The notes below the pieces were generated by a model. It was not told the origin of the DNA, searched no databases, and worked only from the letters and a program-made list of their open reading frames with translations. Shown in pieces: positions 44,681 to 53,568 of a stretch of 64,000 nt of DNA. The DNA comes from Amorphus sp040750475. GTDB taxonomy: Bacteria > Pseudomonadota > Alphaproteobacteria > Rhizobiales > Amorphaceae. The stretch covers positions 1 through 64,000 of the forward strand of contig NZ_JABJVY010000013.1 of assembly GCF_040750475.1 (NCBI RefSeq), written 5' to 3'. A program made the translations under genes and the position numbers. Each line of letters opens with the position of its first letter. The first letter of the stretch is position 1.

Positions 44681-45459
44681 GGCTCGATCCTCACGAGCCG
44701 AGACGTGGCCACGATCCGCTCGACACCGTGTGGCGATCGGGGGCCGTGCGGCCTCTTCTGCGACGGCGGTTCGACGTCGGCGGCGGGCCGGATGACGGCA
44801 TTCTTGTCAGCGATCTCTATCGATCAGGCTCCAGCGCGTTTGCCGTCGTGCTGCGTCTCTTCGCCGAGGGCCAAGGGAACGCTGAACTCAGAGCGATTGG
44901 GTCGTTGTGGAGTTGCCGCTTTCTGGCGCTTTTGATCCCGCCAGCGCTGCTGGGGCCGCTGCTGGTGAATTGGTCGTATCCGCTCGATCCGACCACGATG
45001 CGGGTGAAGATCGACCCCTCCGGCGCGCCGATGCGTCTCATTCTTCCGTTCGAAGGGAGGAATGTGTGCCCGGATGCCGCCGAGAAGATCGTCCGAGACC
45101 TTCTGGAGCTGCACGTGGCCCCGCTCGCCGCCGTGATCCAAACCGCTGCCGGTACGCCGCGGCAGGTCGTCTGGAGCAACGCGGCCAATCTCGTCGACCA
45201 CTGTCTTGGTGTGGCTCGCCGACAGCCCGATCGAGGCGGAACGCGACGGGATGTCTGTGCGCAGGTTGCGCAGCTCGGGCACGCGGAGTGGCGCGGACCG
45301 CGGTCGATCGCGGACTTTGTGGACAACGTTCGAACCGATGACGGGCTTCGACGGCGCCGCCGGGTTTGTTGCCTCTGCTTCGAGTTGGCCGAATGCGGCT
45401 TCTGTGTTGATTGTCCGGCCGGCGAGTTGCGCGGCCTTCCCCGACATGTCGATGGATAG
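44662..45459 (+). CDS. FhuF-like siderophore-iron reductase ([2Fe-2S])
   Basis: 265 aa; ATG 44662 within the end of the FhuD gene. The C-terminus reads RRRVCCLCFELAECGFCVDCP: two adjacent Cys, then Cys-x2-Cys, the unusual FhuF iron-sulfur motif. The body is a weakly conserved FhuF/IucA-C domain. Reduces Fe(III) from hydroxamate siderophores on the cytoplasmic side. Overlaps the FhuB gene by 14 bp. Confidence 0.85.
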   Translation: MADRFIRLDPHEPRRGHDPLDTVWRSGAVRPLLRRRFDVGGGPDDGILVSDLYRSGSSAFAVVLRLFAEGQGNAELRAIGSLWSCRFLALLIPPALLGPLLVNWSYPLDPTTMRVKIDPSGAPMRLILPFEGRNVCPDAAEKIVRDLLELHVAPLAAVIQTAAGTPRQVVWSNAANLVDHCLGVARRQPDRGGTRRDVCAQVAQLGHAEWRGPRSIADFVDNVRTDDGLRRRRRVCCLCFELAECGFCVDCPAGELRGLPRHVDG

Positions 45460-47461
45460 GGGGGTGGCGGGTCCCCCGTCGGAAAACGGACGGCACTGGC
45501 GCGGACCCGTAGGGCCGACGATTGTTGTGGCGGTGGCAGCGCTGGCGTTCGCCTTTGCGATGCTCGGTAGAGACCTGCCACCCGGCGCGTGGTCTGACGC
45601 AGTCTTCTTCTCTGGCGGCGGGGCCGTCGATCTGGTGCTTTTTCGCTACACGGTCCTGCCGCGGGTCGTTGTGGCGGTTCTGGCGGGGGGAGGACTGGCG
45701 CTTGCCGGAACCCTGATGCAGGCGGCATTGCGCAATGCGCTCGCGGAGCCGGCGACACTTGGTGCTGCGTCCGGAGCCCAGCTCGCCCTCACGATTGCTG
45801 CCGTGGTTGCGCCGGCGCTGCTGCCGGCGGCCCGAGTTGGTCCGGCCTTTGCCGGTGCATTCGCGGCGACGGCGGTCGTGCTCGCGCTTTCGTGGCGAGG
45901 AGGGCTGGCGCCGCTCCGCGTCGTGACGGCTGGACTTCTGGTGACGCTGCTATGTGCCGCCTTCTCCACCGCAATCGTTTTGTTCCACGAGAAGGTCGCC
46001 CAGGGGCTCTATCTCTGGGGTGCTGGCTCGTTGGTTCAAAATGGCTGGGGCGAGGCGTCCATCGTCTTTCCCGCGGTCGCATTGGCGTGGGCGGCCGCGT
46101 TGCTTCTGTCGCGGCCGTTGCAACTCCTGGCGCTCGGCGACGAAACGGCGCGTGGGCTTGGCGTGCCGGCCGTCCCACTCCGGCTCGGAGTGCTTACTTT
46201 GGCCGTTGCTCTCGCGGCGGTGATCGTCAGCGCGGTCGGAGTGATCGGGTTCGTTGGGCTTGCCGCTCCTGCCATCGCGCGTCTTTTCGGGGGCAGCCGG
46301 ATTAGGGAGCAGCTTGTCTGCGCGCCTCTGATCGGGGCGTCGCTTCTGCTTGCGACCGATCTCGCGCTGCAGCCGCTCGCCGGATATGGGCTGGCGATTC
46401 CAGCCGGTGCGGCAACGGCGCTCTTTGGCGCTCCGATCCTGCTCTATCTCTTGCCCCGCGTCCGCATGGTCGCCCTTTCGGGAGAGGCTTCCCCGCGGGG
46501 TGCCGTGCGTGTCCAGCGCAGCGGGCTCATGATCGGCAGCGCCATGTTGCTCCTCGTCCTTGCCACGGTCGGGGCCCTTGTCGTTGGTGCCGGCGAAAGC
46601 GGGATCGGTCTGACGCCATGGGCGGAGCTCTCCTCCCAGCTCCCATGGCGGCTTCCGAGAACGGTTGCGGCTCTGGCTGCGGGCGCCATGATGGCGGGTG
46701 CGGGCGTGATCCTGCAGCGGATGTCCGGGAATCCGCTCGCCTCGCCGGAGATATTGGGCATATCGTCGGGTGCGGCCCTCGGTGCGATCGTCCTGGTCGT
46801 CGCTTTCCCCGTGGCGGACAAATGGACCCTCATGTTCGCCGCAGGCGGCGGGGCGGCGACGGTGCTGGTGATCATGTTGCGCACCAGCGCGCGGCTCGGT
46901 TTTGCGCCCGACGCCTTGCTTCTGTGCGGCGTTGCCGTCGGGACGATTTTCACCACCCTCGTCGCCATCGTAATGGCGGCGGGTCCGCCGCGTTTGATGA
47001 CGCTTCTGACCTTCCTGACGGGCTCGACCTATCGTGTCGGCTTTCAGGATGCGATCGCAGTCCTGGCGGTGGCGAGCGCGACGCTTCCGCTCGCCTTTCT
47101 TCTTGCGCGATGGCTGGAGATCCATCCGCTCGGCGATGCGGTCGCGCAATCGCTCGGCGTCGTCGTCAAGCGCAGCCGACTTACGATGATCTTGGTCGCA
47201 TCTGCCATGGTCGCGGCCGCGACGCTGGTCGTCGGCCCTCTGAGCTTCGTGGGCTTGGTTGGGCCACATGCGGCGCGCCTGGCCGGATGTCGCCGCGCGG
47301 GCGAACAACTGGCGGGCGCCGCGATCTTCGGCGCTTTGATGATGGTCGTTGCCGATTGGTTGGGAAGAACACTCGCCTTCCCCTATCAGATACCTGCGGG
47401 GCTGGTCGCGACGCTGATCGGCTGCCCGCTGACGATCTGGCTGTTCGTCACCCGAAGGTAG
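45446..47461 (+). CDS. Double-length FecCD-type permease (FhuB-like)
   Basis: 671 aa from ATG 45446 (ATG 45452 also possible). Two tandem FecCD permease units: the first with RVVVAVLAGGGLALAGTLMQAALRNALAEPATLGAASGAQL, the second with RTVAALAAGAMMAGAGVILQRMSGNPLASPEILGISSGAAL; about 20 membrane helices in total, as in FhuB. The repeated GLxAPxxAR loops contact the ATPase. No FhuC-type ATPase gene follows, so the ATPase must be elsewhere. Confidence 0.94.
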   Translation: MSMDRGVAGPPSENGRHWRGPVGPTIVVAVAALAFAFAMLGRDLPPGAWSDAVFFSGGGAVDLVLFRYTVLPRVVVAVLAGGGLALAGTLMQAALRNALAEPATLGAASGAQLALTIAAVVAPALLPAARVGPAFAGAFAATAVVLALSWRGGLAPLRVVTAGLLVTLLCAAFSTAIVLFHEKVAQGLYLWGAGSLVQNGWGEASIVFPAVALAWAAALLLSRPLQLLALGDETARGLGVPAVPLRLGVLTLAVALAAVIVSAVGVIGFVGLAAPAIARLFGGSRIREQLVCAPLIGASLLLATDLALQPLAGYGLAIPAGAATALFGAPILLYLLPRVRMVALSGEASPRGAVRVQRSGLMIGSAMLLLVLATVGALVVGAGESGIGLTPWAELSSQLPWRLPRTVAALAAGAMMAGAGVILQRMSGNPLASPEILGISSGAALGAIVLVVAFPVADKWTLMFAAGGGAATVLVIMLRTSARLGFAPDALLLCGVAVGTIFTTLVAIVMAAGPPRLMTLLTFLTGSTYRVGFQDAIAVLAVASATLPLAFLLARWLEIHPLGDAVAQSLGVVVKRSRLTMILVASAMVAAATLVVGPLSFVGLVGPHAARLAGCRRAGEQLAGAAIFGALMMVVADWLGRTLAFPYQIPAGLVATLIGCPLTIWLFVTRR

Positions 47462-47600
47462 GCGGGCGGGATGGTTGGAACGCGCTGGAGCATGTCGGTT
47501 AAGCCCGTTCCGCTTTTCTCGGACTCACGGAGCGGGTCTAAGCTATCGTTTCGACGTGCTTCCGAACGGCCAACCGGTGTCCACTTGGCCTGCAGGCGAT

Positions 47601-47984
47601 CTAGGAGAGATCGACTGTCTTATCGGAGAGGTCGAGGTGAAGGCCGATGCGGCCTTCGTTGACGACCCATCGGCGGATCTTCGGCTCGCGGTAGCCCGCC
47701 ACGACGAACGGATCTTTTGCCGCGATCTTCCTGGCTTCCTCGAAGGAGGTGGCACGGACGATGGTAATGCCTTCGCCGGTCATGCTTCCCGCCTCGTCGA
47801 AAAGAGGGCCCGACAGGAACAGCGTCCCGGATTTCTCCAGGTCGATCATGTAGAGCAGATGCTCCTTGAGCTTCTCCTGGAGATCTTCCGGCTTGGTTTT
47901 TAGCCGGTTTTCGATGACGTAGAATTCCTTCGCCATCATCCGTCCCAAAAGCTCCTGGGCGCTCAAGGAGTCATCGCGGTTCAT
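47601..47984 (-). CDS. YciI-like protein
   Basis: 127 aa from ATG 47984, overlapping the stop of the upstream GntR gene (ATGA). YCII fold: FYVIENRLKTKPEDLQEKLKEHLLYMIDLEKSGTLFLSGPL and DPFVVAGYREPKIRRW, with the conserved His in KEHLLYM and Asp in the DPF turn. The family includes muconolactone isomerase-like and small hydrolase-like proteins often found in aromatic or haloaromatic catabolism. Probably an accessory enzyme for the hydroxylase pathway here. Confidence 0.85.
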   Translation of the reverse strand: MNRDDSLSAQELLGRMMAKEFYVIENRLKTKPEDLQEKLKEHLLYMIDLEKSGTLFLSGPLFDEAGSMTGEGITIVRATSFEEARKIAAKDPFVVAGYREPKIRRWVVNEGRIGLHLDLSDKTVDLS

Positions 47985-48700
47985 CACGTGTCCTCGCCTT
48001 CGGGTTGCAAAGCCTCCAGCGCCATATCCATGGTGGCGCGATAGTGCATCTGGAGGGCGGCGATCGAATTCTCCACGTCTCGATTCAAAACAGCATCCAC
48101 GATCTGTTGATGTTCTTTTGCCGGATCGCGTGAACTGCCCGAGGTCGCGGTCTTGACCGCGCGCAGAACACGAAATCGCTCGGCTTGGTCGAACAACAGG
48201 CTCGCCAGATAAATTTGCCATTCGGACTGGCAGGCTGAAAGCAACGCCATGTGAAAGGTCTTGTGGTGAGCGGTCCAGACCTCCGCCTCCACGCCCTGGC
48301 TCGTCGGAAACGGAATGCGCGACAGCGCATGGTGCGCGGCGACGATTCGGGTCTCCCACGCGACATCCCCGATCTCGATGGACCGCTTGAGCGCGGCGCA
48401 TTCGATGACCAGCCGGGTCTCCATAATGTCCACGACGCTGTCGGCCCCGATCGTGGCGACGCGAAAGCCGCGCTGGCCGGACGACGTCACGAGGCGTTCG
48501 CTCGCCAGGCGCGACAAGGCCTCCCGCAACGGGCTGATGCCGGCGTCATACCGCTTTCGCAAGTCGTCCGACCGAAGAGGCGCCCCTGGGGGAAGAACAC
48601 CCCAGATGATATCGGATCGGAGCCTGCGATAGACCGATTCTGCTATTGTTTTCGGGGCGTCTTCTGCTCCGAATTCGGACGTGGCCGCCACGCGCGTCAT
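47984..48700 (-). CDS. GntR-family regulator (FadR/FCD subfamily)
   Basis: 238 aa. Winged helix (IAESVYRRLRSDIIWGVLPPGAPLRSDDLRKRYDAGISPLREALSRLASERLVTSSGQRGFRVA), then an FCD all-helical ligand domain with metal-ligand histidines (AAHHALSRI, HHKTFHMALLSA). Downstream of the molybdenum hydroxylase genes on the same strand. Best candidate to bind the TTGGAA half-sites at 51548, 51788 and 56091, although none was found in front of its own gene. Confidence 0.92.
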   Translation of the reverse strand: MTRVAATSEFGAEDAPKTIAESVYRRLRSDIIWGVLPPGAPLRSDDLRKRYDAGISPLREALSRLASERLVTSSGQRGFRVATIGADSVVDIMETRLVIECAALKRSIEIGDVAWETRIVAAHHALSRIPFPTSQGVEAEVWTAHHKTFHMALLSACQSEWQIYLASLLFDQAERFRVLRAVKTATSGSSRDPAKEHQQIVDAVLNRDVENSIAALQMHYRATMDMALEALQPEGEDT

Positions 48701-48883
48701 TTCATGTCCTCACGAGGGTAGCGTCATATGAGACCTTCGGCGGGCATTTCCGATTTGGGAGAGGTCCTTGGTCTTTTGGCGTCGAAACAGAAATCATCGA
48801 TCGATTGGATCCAGAATGGGGGCTGAAGGCGATAGCGCGCTGGTGATCGACTGCTTTCTCCAGAGGGGCGCCGGATATCGCGA

Positions 48884-50971
48884 TCATACCTGAAGCAGGG
48901 CGGTCATGATCTTATCCCGGGAGAAAGGCAAGCTTCGCAACCGCACGCCCAAAGCATGGGCCACGGCATTCGAGATTGCAGCAGTCGTCGGCCCCACGGC
49001 GACTTCGCCGGCTCCGAGCGGTAGCGGATCGGTTGCCTCGAGAATCTCCAGCGAAATCTCCGGGAGGTCGGAAAATCGCAGGATCGGGTAGTCGTCCCAC
49101 GCTTGTGGCAGGGTTCTCTCATCGGTCAGGCGGACTTCCTCGAAAAGGGCCCAACTCGCCGACTGGACGATGCCGCCCTCGATCTGGTTGCGCAGGCCGT
49201 CCATGTTGATGACGCGGCCGGCGTCCGCGCAGCTCCAGATCCTGTCCACGCGCACCGCCTCGTCGACCGTGACCTGTGCAACCGTCGCCACATAGGCGGC
49301 ACGGCCCTTGTAACGGCTGTAGGCGATGCCCCAGCCTTCGCCAGTGCCACCCTCGGGCCGATTGGCCCATGCTGCCGTCTCTGCGACGCGCGAAAGTACG
49401 TGGCGCGCGCGCGGATCTTCCAACAGCTCCAGCCGGTACGAGAGAGGATCGGTGCCGGCCCGCGCCGCCAGCTCGTCGATGAAGGATTCGATTGCGAACA
49501 CGTTGAGATGCGTGCCCAGGCCGCGCATGGCCGATGTCCGCAATCCCGGCGGGTCGACGAGGCGCAATTTGGCGTATTGCGCAGGGATGGCGTAGGGCGA
49601 CATCGCGTTGCGCAGACCGCCGAATCCATGCAGCGCGGGCAGTTCGATCGGTTCGGAAAGCTGTGAAACGGCGTCCTTCTGCAATTCGGCGAGCAGCGTG
49701 CCGGAGGGGGCGGTTCCCGGCCTGCGAGCGTGGGTGGCGCTGACAATGTCCAGGCTCATCGCCATGGGGCGCCCGTTTGGGTCCAGTTTCGCGCTGATCT
49801 CCACCTCTCCGGCCGAGGAGAGAGGCGCGCTCGCCAATTCCTCCGCGCGCGACCAGCTCACGCGCACGGTGCGTCCGGGAAAATGCCGCGCGATCAGGGC
49901 GGCGTCTCCGGCCACGTCATCGGCGCCATTGTGGCCGTAGCAGCCCGCGCCCGGCGCATGGGTGACGTCGACGGCGCTTTCCTCGATCTCGAAAAGGGCG
50001 GCGAGCGCACTGCGCAATTGATAGGGACCTTGGGTCTGGCTGATGACGGCGAGGTTGCCTTCGTCCGTCCATCGCGCGAGTGCTGTGACGCAGCCGATCG
50101 AGGCGTGCATGAGATAGGGCCGGCGATAGACGGCGGTCACCTCCTCGCCTGCGGGGGCGTCTGCTGCCTCTTCTCCGACCTCCACCAGCTTGTGGGGAAA
50201 GTTGCGGAGCGTTTCCGGACGCAGCATGTCGGACGTCAGTTCGATACCGCCGCTCCAGGTGAGGCGGTTCGCCAGGCGCTCGGCCTTGCGGGCGAGCGCC
50301 AGGAAATCGTCATCGACCACCGCCACGAAGCTTCCCTCGATGACACAATCGGCGCGGTCGCTTTCCGAGAGACCGTCGGTGTTCACTCGGGCGCCGAGCC
50401 GAGGTGGGCGCAGGACGCGCGCATGCAGCACATCGTCGACGGCGATATCCTGGATCATGCCGCCGCCGGCGATCTTGAGCGGCAGATCGATGCGCGGCAG
50501 CGAGGCGCCCGGCCGGTTCTCCAGCGGCCTGTCGAAGGCGTCCCCGACCTCGAACCCAAGCCCGATGTCGGCAGCGATCGACCAGATCGAGAGACCGTCC
50601 GGCAGGTCCGGACCGTTGAAAGTCCCGTTAATAAGGCCGACCGCATCCGGATCGAGACCGAACCGCTTGGCCACGTCCGCGCGAAAGACGGAAATGCAGG
50701 TGTCGCAGGCGGCCTCCAACGCCGTGGCGGAGTGCGGAATGCTCAAGCTGCCGGCGGTGTAGCCTTCGTTGGGAGTGGCACCGGTGATGCCGGACACGAC
50801 TTTGATGCGGCTTGGGTCGATGCCCAGGCTGCGCGAGGCCACCTGGACAAGGGCGGTCAAGACACCCTGACCCAGCTCGACCTTGCCGGTTCGGATCGAG
50901 ACCGTGCCGGCTTCGGAGAGATCGAGCCAGTCCGCGACCAGCGGCGCCGCGGCGAGGGAGGGGGACTTCAT
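48884..50971 (-). CDS. Molybdenum hydroxylase large subunit (IorB/NicB-like)
   Basis: 695 aa from ATG 50971, overlapping the small-subunit stop. Xanthine oxidase-family molybdopterin-binding domains of the isoquinoline 1-oxidoreductase/nicotinate dehydrogenase type: GTVSIRTGKVELGQGVLTALVQVA at the start, LRTSAMRGLGTHLNVFAIESFIDELA mid-way, and the C-terminal GAGEVAVGPTTAAISNAVAHALG carrying the catalytic Glu. No signal peptide or cytochrome c domain, so it works in the cytoplasm with the [2Fe-2S] subunit only. Hydroxylates an N-heteroaromatic ring carbon. Confidence 0.9.
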   Translation of the reverse strand: MKSPSLAAAPLVADWLDLSEAGTVSIRTGKVELGQGVLTALVQVASRSLGIDPSRIKVVSGITGATPNEGYTAGSLSIPHSATALEAACDTCISVFRADVAKRFGLDPDAVGLINGTFNGPDLPDGLSIWSIAADIGLGFEVGDAFDRPLENRPGASLPRIDLPLKIAGGGMIQDIAVDDVLHARVLRPPRLGARVNTDGLSESDRADCVIEGSFVAVVDDDFLALARKAERLANRLTWSGGIELTSDMLRPETLRNFPHKLVEVGEEAADAPAGEEVTAVYRRPYLMHASIGCVTALARWTDEGNLAVISQTQGPYQLRSALAALFEIEESAVDVTHAPGAGCYGHNGADDVAGDAALIARHFPGRTVRVSWSRAEELASAPLSSAGEVEISAKLDPNGRPMAMSLDIVSATHARRPGTAPSGTLLAELQKDAVSQLSEPIELPALHGFGGLRNAMSPYAIPAQYAKLRLVDPPGLRTSAMRGLGTHLNVFAIESFIDELAARAGTDPLSYRLELLEDPRARHVLSRVAETAAWANRPEGGTGEGWGIAYSRYKGRAAYVATVAQVTVDEAVRVDRIWSCADAGRVINMDGLRNQIEGGIVQSASWALFEEVRLTDERTLPQAWDDYPILRFSDLPEISLEILEATDPLPLGAGEVAVGPTTAAISNAVAHALGVRLRSLPFSRDKIMTALLQV

Positions 50972-51423
50972 GACGCTTCCACCGACATGATGGCTTTGAC
51001 GATGCGCTGATGCGCGCCGCAGCGGCAAAGGTGCGGCTCCAGGGCGCTCAGAACCTCGCTGCGGTCGGGCCGCGAGCTCCGCTTCAGAAGCGCCTTCGCC
51101 GACATGATGATGCCGGGCAGGCAGAACGCGCATTGCGCCGCCTGATGCTTCAAAAGCGAAACGAGCAGGGGATCGTCCTTCGGCAGACCGTCCACGGTCT
51201 CGATGTCCCGATCCGTTGCGGTGGACGCGGCCCGCGCGCACGAAAACTCTGGCTTGCCGTCGATCAGCACCATGCAGGCGCCGCATTTTTCCTGACCGCA
51301 CCCGAACCGCGTTCCCGGCAGATGAAGACGCTCGCGCAGGACTTCGAGAAGCATCGCATCCTCGGGGGCCCGCACGTTGACCGGATTTCCGTTTATTCGG
51401 AGGTGCAGGTCAACTTCGGTCAT
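50968..51423 (-). CDS. Molybdenum hydroxylase [2Fe-2S] subunit (IorA/NicA-like)
   Basis: 151 aa from ATG 51423 (a GTG four codons earlier is the alternative). Plant-ferredoxin-type cluster Cys42, 47, 50 and 62 in FGCGQEKCGACMVLIDGKP, and the second cluster Cys98, 101, 133 and 135 in QCAFCLPG and HLCRCG. Two [2Fe-2S] clusters pass electrons from the molybdenum subunit. First gene of a leftward operon whose promoter faces that of TRAP system 2. Confidence 0.95.
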   Translation of the reverse strand: MTEVDLHLRINGNPVNVRAPEDAMLLEVLRERLHLPGTRFGCGQEKCGACMVLIDGKPEFSCARAASTATDRDIETVDGLPKDDPLLVSLLKHQAAQCAFCLPGIIMSAKALLKRSSRPDRSEVLSALEPHLCRCGAHQRIVKAIMSVEAS

Positions 51424-51547
51424 CTTCGCTTTCACTCATTGCGATTGCGGATGCTGTCGGCAAGCGACGCGGATGAGGCAAGCGGCCGCTTCCCGTTCGG
51501 GTCAGTGTTTGCCGTCATGTTGGCGAAGACTAGCATGCATCCTGTTA

Positions 51548-51576
51548 TTTTGGAAAATACAATTATTTTTCCAAAA
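51548..51576 (+). promoter_or_regulatory. Operator O1 (TTGGAA-N13-TTCCAA) before the molybdenum hydroxylase operon
   Basis: TTTTGGAAAA (51548-51557) faces TTTTTCCAAAA (51566-51576), a nearly perfect 29-bp palindrome in an AT-rich patch about 125 bp upstream of the leftward [2Fe-2S] gene. Half-site spacing (19 bp, about two helical turns) equals that of O2 and O3. Confidence 0.6.
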
Positions 51577-51942
51577 GATAGCTCCGCGCGCCGCTTGTCA
51601 ATTGGCGATTGCGTCCGGGGGAAGGTGCATTCGAGGAATCTATGCACCTTGGGCGTGTACGCATTCTCTGCTGCGGGAGTTCCTCTCGTGTCGGTTGACG
51701 AAGGGGTGTTTTGGTAAATTCATTTTATAAAACAGATATTTACGATTTTCCGGTCAGCCCGTCGGCGGAAACGTTCGTCCATGGATATTGGAATATTATC
51801 ATTTTTTTCCAAAATCACTTGCTCGCCGTCAAGCCGGTCCATAGAGTGTGCGTCACCGGCCGCTGAAAGAGCCGAACCAATCAAGTTCAAGAATTCGGAC
51901 GCGCATTTGATGGTGCGCGCGCCCGGAAAAGGGAGGAAATCC
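51577..51942. other. Divergent intergenic region, remainder
   Basis: With operators O1 and O2 this AT-rich 500-bp interval (51424-51942) separates the hydroxylase operon from TRAP system 2. No gene is recognised. The sequence GGGAGGAAAT at 51931-51940 is the ribosome site of the DctP gene. Confidence 0.45.
51788..51812 (+). promoter_or_regulatory. Operator O2 (TTGGAA-N13-TTCCAA) before TRAP system 2
   Basis: TTGGAA at 51788-51793 and TTCCAA at 51807-51812 with the same 13-bp spacer as O1. About 130 bp upstream of the DctP gene at 51943. Confidence 0.6.
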
Positions 51943-53013
51943 ATGCGCATCAGCAAGATCTTGCTGGCGAGTGCGTTGCTCGCCGGAGTCGGCGCGAACC
52001 CGGCGGTGGCGGACACGTTCCGGCTGACGGTGGCCGCTGGCCAGACCCCGCAGGCTCTGCCCTCGCTGGCTGCCGTCCAGGACTTTTTCGTGCCCGAGGT
52101 GAAGCGCCGCCTGGAGGAGTCCGGCAGCGAGCACAAGGTCGTCTTTCAGGAGGCCTATGCCGGGTCGCTGTTGAAGGCGGGCACGGTGCTTCAGGGTGTT
52201 GCCGACGGTATCGCCGATATCGGCTACGTCCCCTCCATCTTCCATCCCGACAAGCTGCCGCTTGAGCAGGTGAGCTTCGTGACGCCCTTCTGTACCACAG
52301 ATGTGGCCGCGGTCACGGGCGCGATGGGCAAGCTCTACGAGGACATCCCGGCCATGGCCGGGCAGTACGACAAGTTCAATCAGATCCGGTTGGCCGGCAC
52401 GGGCGTCGATTCCTACGAGCTGCTCAGCAGCGAGCCGATCCGCTCGTTCGAAGACCTGCGCGGAACCAAGATCGGGACCGCGGGCGCCGCGACGGCCTGG
52501 ATGAAGGGCATCGATGTGGTCCCGGTCCAGAGCAACATGATGGAGTATTACAACTCCACTCAGAGCGGCGTGTACGACGCCTTCATTATTATGCCGTCGA
52601 CGATGCCCGGCATGCGCTATGCCGAGGTCGCCCCCTACGTGACCGAGGTCAAATTCGGCGCGATGTACGCGGCCGTCCTGACCATCAACAAGAACGCGTT
52701 GGCGCGTCTGCCGGAAGAGGTTCAGAAAATCATCCTCGAGGTGGGGCAGGACTACGGCAAGGTCGCCGACAAAGCCTATGAGACGGCCGGTGAGAAGGCG
52801 TTCGACGTCCTCGCCAAAATGGATGGTACCGAGCGCATCGCCTATCCGGACGAAGATCGCCGGCAATGGGCGCAGGACATGGACAATCTCGCCAAGGAGT
52901 GGGCCGCAGCCCAGGACAAGGCGGGGCTACCCGGAACCGAGGTCCTGAACGGCTACATGGATGCCCTGCGGGCCGCTGGCGTTACCTGTGAGCGCGCGTG
53001 GGATAAGGAATAA
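51943..53013 (+). CDS. TRAP transporter substrate-binding protein (DctP-like)
   Basis: 356 aa from ATG 51943 with a strong GGGAGGAAAT ribosome site. Signal MRISKILLASALLAGVGANPAVA. The mature part has FRLTVAAGQTPQALPSLAAVQDFFVPEVKRRL, YAGSLLKAGTVLQGVADGIADIGY and GVDSYELLSSEPIRSFEDLRGTKIGTAGAATAWMKGIDVVPV. The usual ligand Arg region is altered (RGTKIGTAGAA), so the ligand may not be a simple carboxylate. Gene pair follows after 4 bp. Confidence 0.9.
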   Translation: MRISKILLASALLAGVGANPAVADTFRLTVAAGQTPQALPSLAAVQDFFVPEVKRRLEESGSEHKVVFQEAYAGSLLKAGTVLQGVADGIADIGYVPSIFHPDKLPLEQVSFVTPFCTTDVAAVTGAMGKLYEDIPAMAGQYDKFNQIRLAGTGVDSYELLSSEPIRSFEDLRGTKIGTAGAATAWMKGIDVVPVQSNMMEYYNSTQSGVYDAFIIMPSTMPGMRYAEVAPYVTEVKFGAMYAAVLTINKNALARLPEEVQKIILEVGQDYGKVADKAYETAGEKAFDVLAKMDGTERIAYPDEDRRQWAQDMDNLAKEWAAAQDKAGLPGTEVLNGYMDALRAAGVTCERAWDKE

Positions 53014-53017
53014 AACC

Positions 53018-53566
53018 GTGGCGCTGGCTGATTTTTGGCGCCGTCCGGTCGGCTGGCTCCACTTCATCACGATGGCGCTCAATCTCGTGGCGACGGCGTG
53101 GATCGTCGTCCTGCTGATCATGATCAATCTCGACGTGTTCAGCTTGAACGTGGTTGGGCGTCCCATCGTGGGGGTAAAGGAAGCGGTTGGCGTGTCGATC
53201 GCCGGCATCGTGTTTCTGCAGCTCGCCGAAACGCTGCGATCGGGACGTCATATCCGCAGCGATATGTTTCTCAACAGAATGAAGATGACGCGACCGCGCA
53301 TCGGTCAGGCGCTCGAGGCGGTCTACCACCTCACCGGCGGCGTACTGATGGCGTTCATCGTCTGGTTCGCTATCCCGATCGCGACCACCGCCTATCAGAG
53401 CTCCTACTATGTCGGCACGCCCGGGGTGTTCACTCTGCCCACGTGGCCGGTGCTGTCCGTGGTCGTCCTGGGTGCGGCGATGACCATGCTGCAGTTTCTG
53501 GTCCTGGCGGCGAGCTCGGCCTGTCGGGCCTTCGGCTACTGGCCGGACACGGAGGATGCTCGTTAG
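53018..53566 (+). CDS. TRAP transporter small permease (DctQ-like)
   Basis: 182 aa from GTG 53018 (AAGGA eight bases upstream, 4 bp after the DctP stop). Four hydrophobic segments beginning WLHFITMALNLVATAWIVVLLIMINLDVFSLNVVGRP, then VGVSIAGIVFLQLAETLRSGRHIRSD, the conserved loop of DctQ. Partner of the DctM gene that starts 2 bp later. Confidence 0.9.
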   Translation: MALADFWRRPVGWLHFITMALNLVATAWIVVLLIMINLDVFSLNVVGRPIVGVKEAVGVSIAGIVFLQLAETLRSGRHIRSDMFLNRMKMTRPRIGQALEAVYHLTGGVLMAFIVWFAIPIATTAYQSSYYVGTPGVFTLPTWPVLSVVVLGAAMTMLQFLVLAASSACRAFGYWPDTEDAR

Positions 53567-53568
53567 GC

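Noticed and set aside
45950..47308. A 450-codon open frame on the minus strand opposite the FhuB gene
   Set aside because: Arg/Asp/His/Gln-rich shadow of a GC-rich hydrophobic gene in the opposite frame; no family features and no ribosome site.
47504..47536. Imperfect hairpin between FhuB and the YciI-like gene as a terminator
   Set aside because: Stem has a mismatch or G-T pair, a 15-base loop and no T-run; not strong enough to list as a feature.
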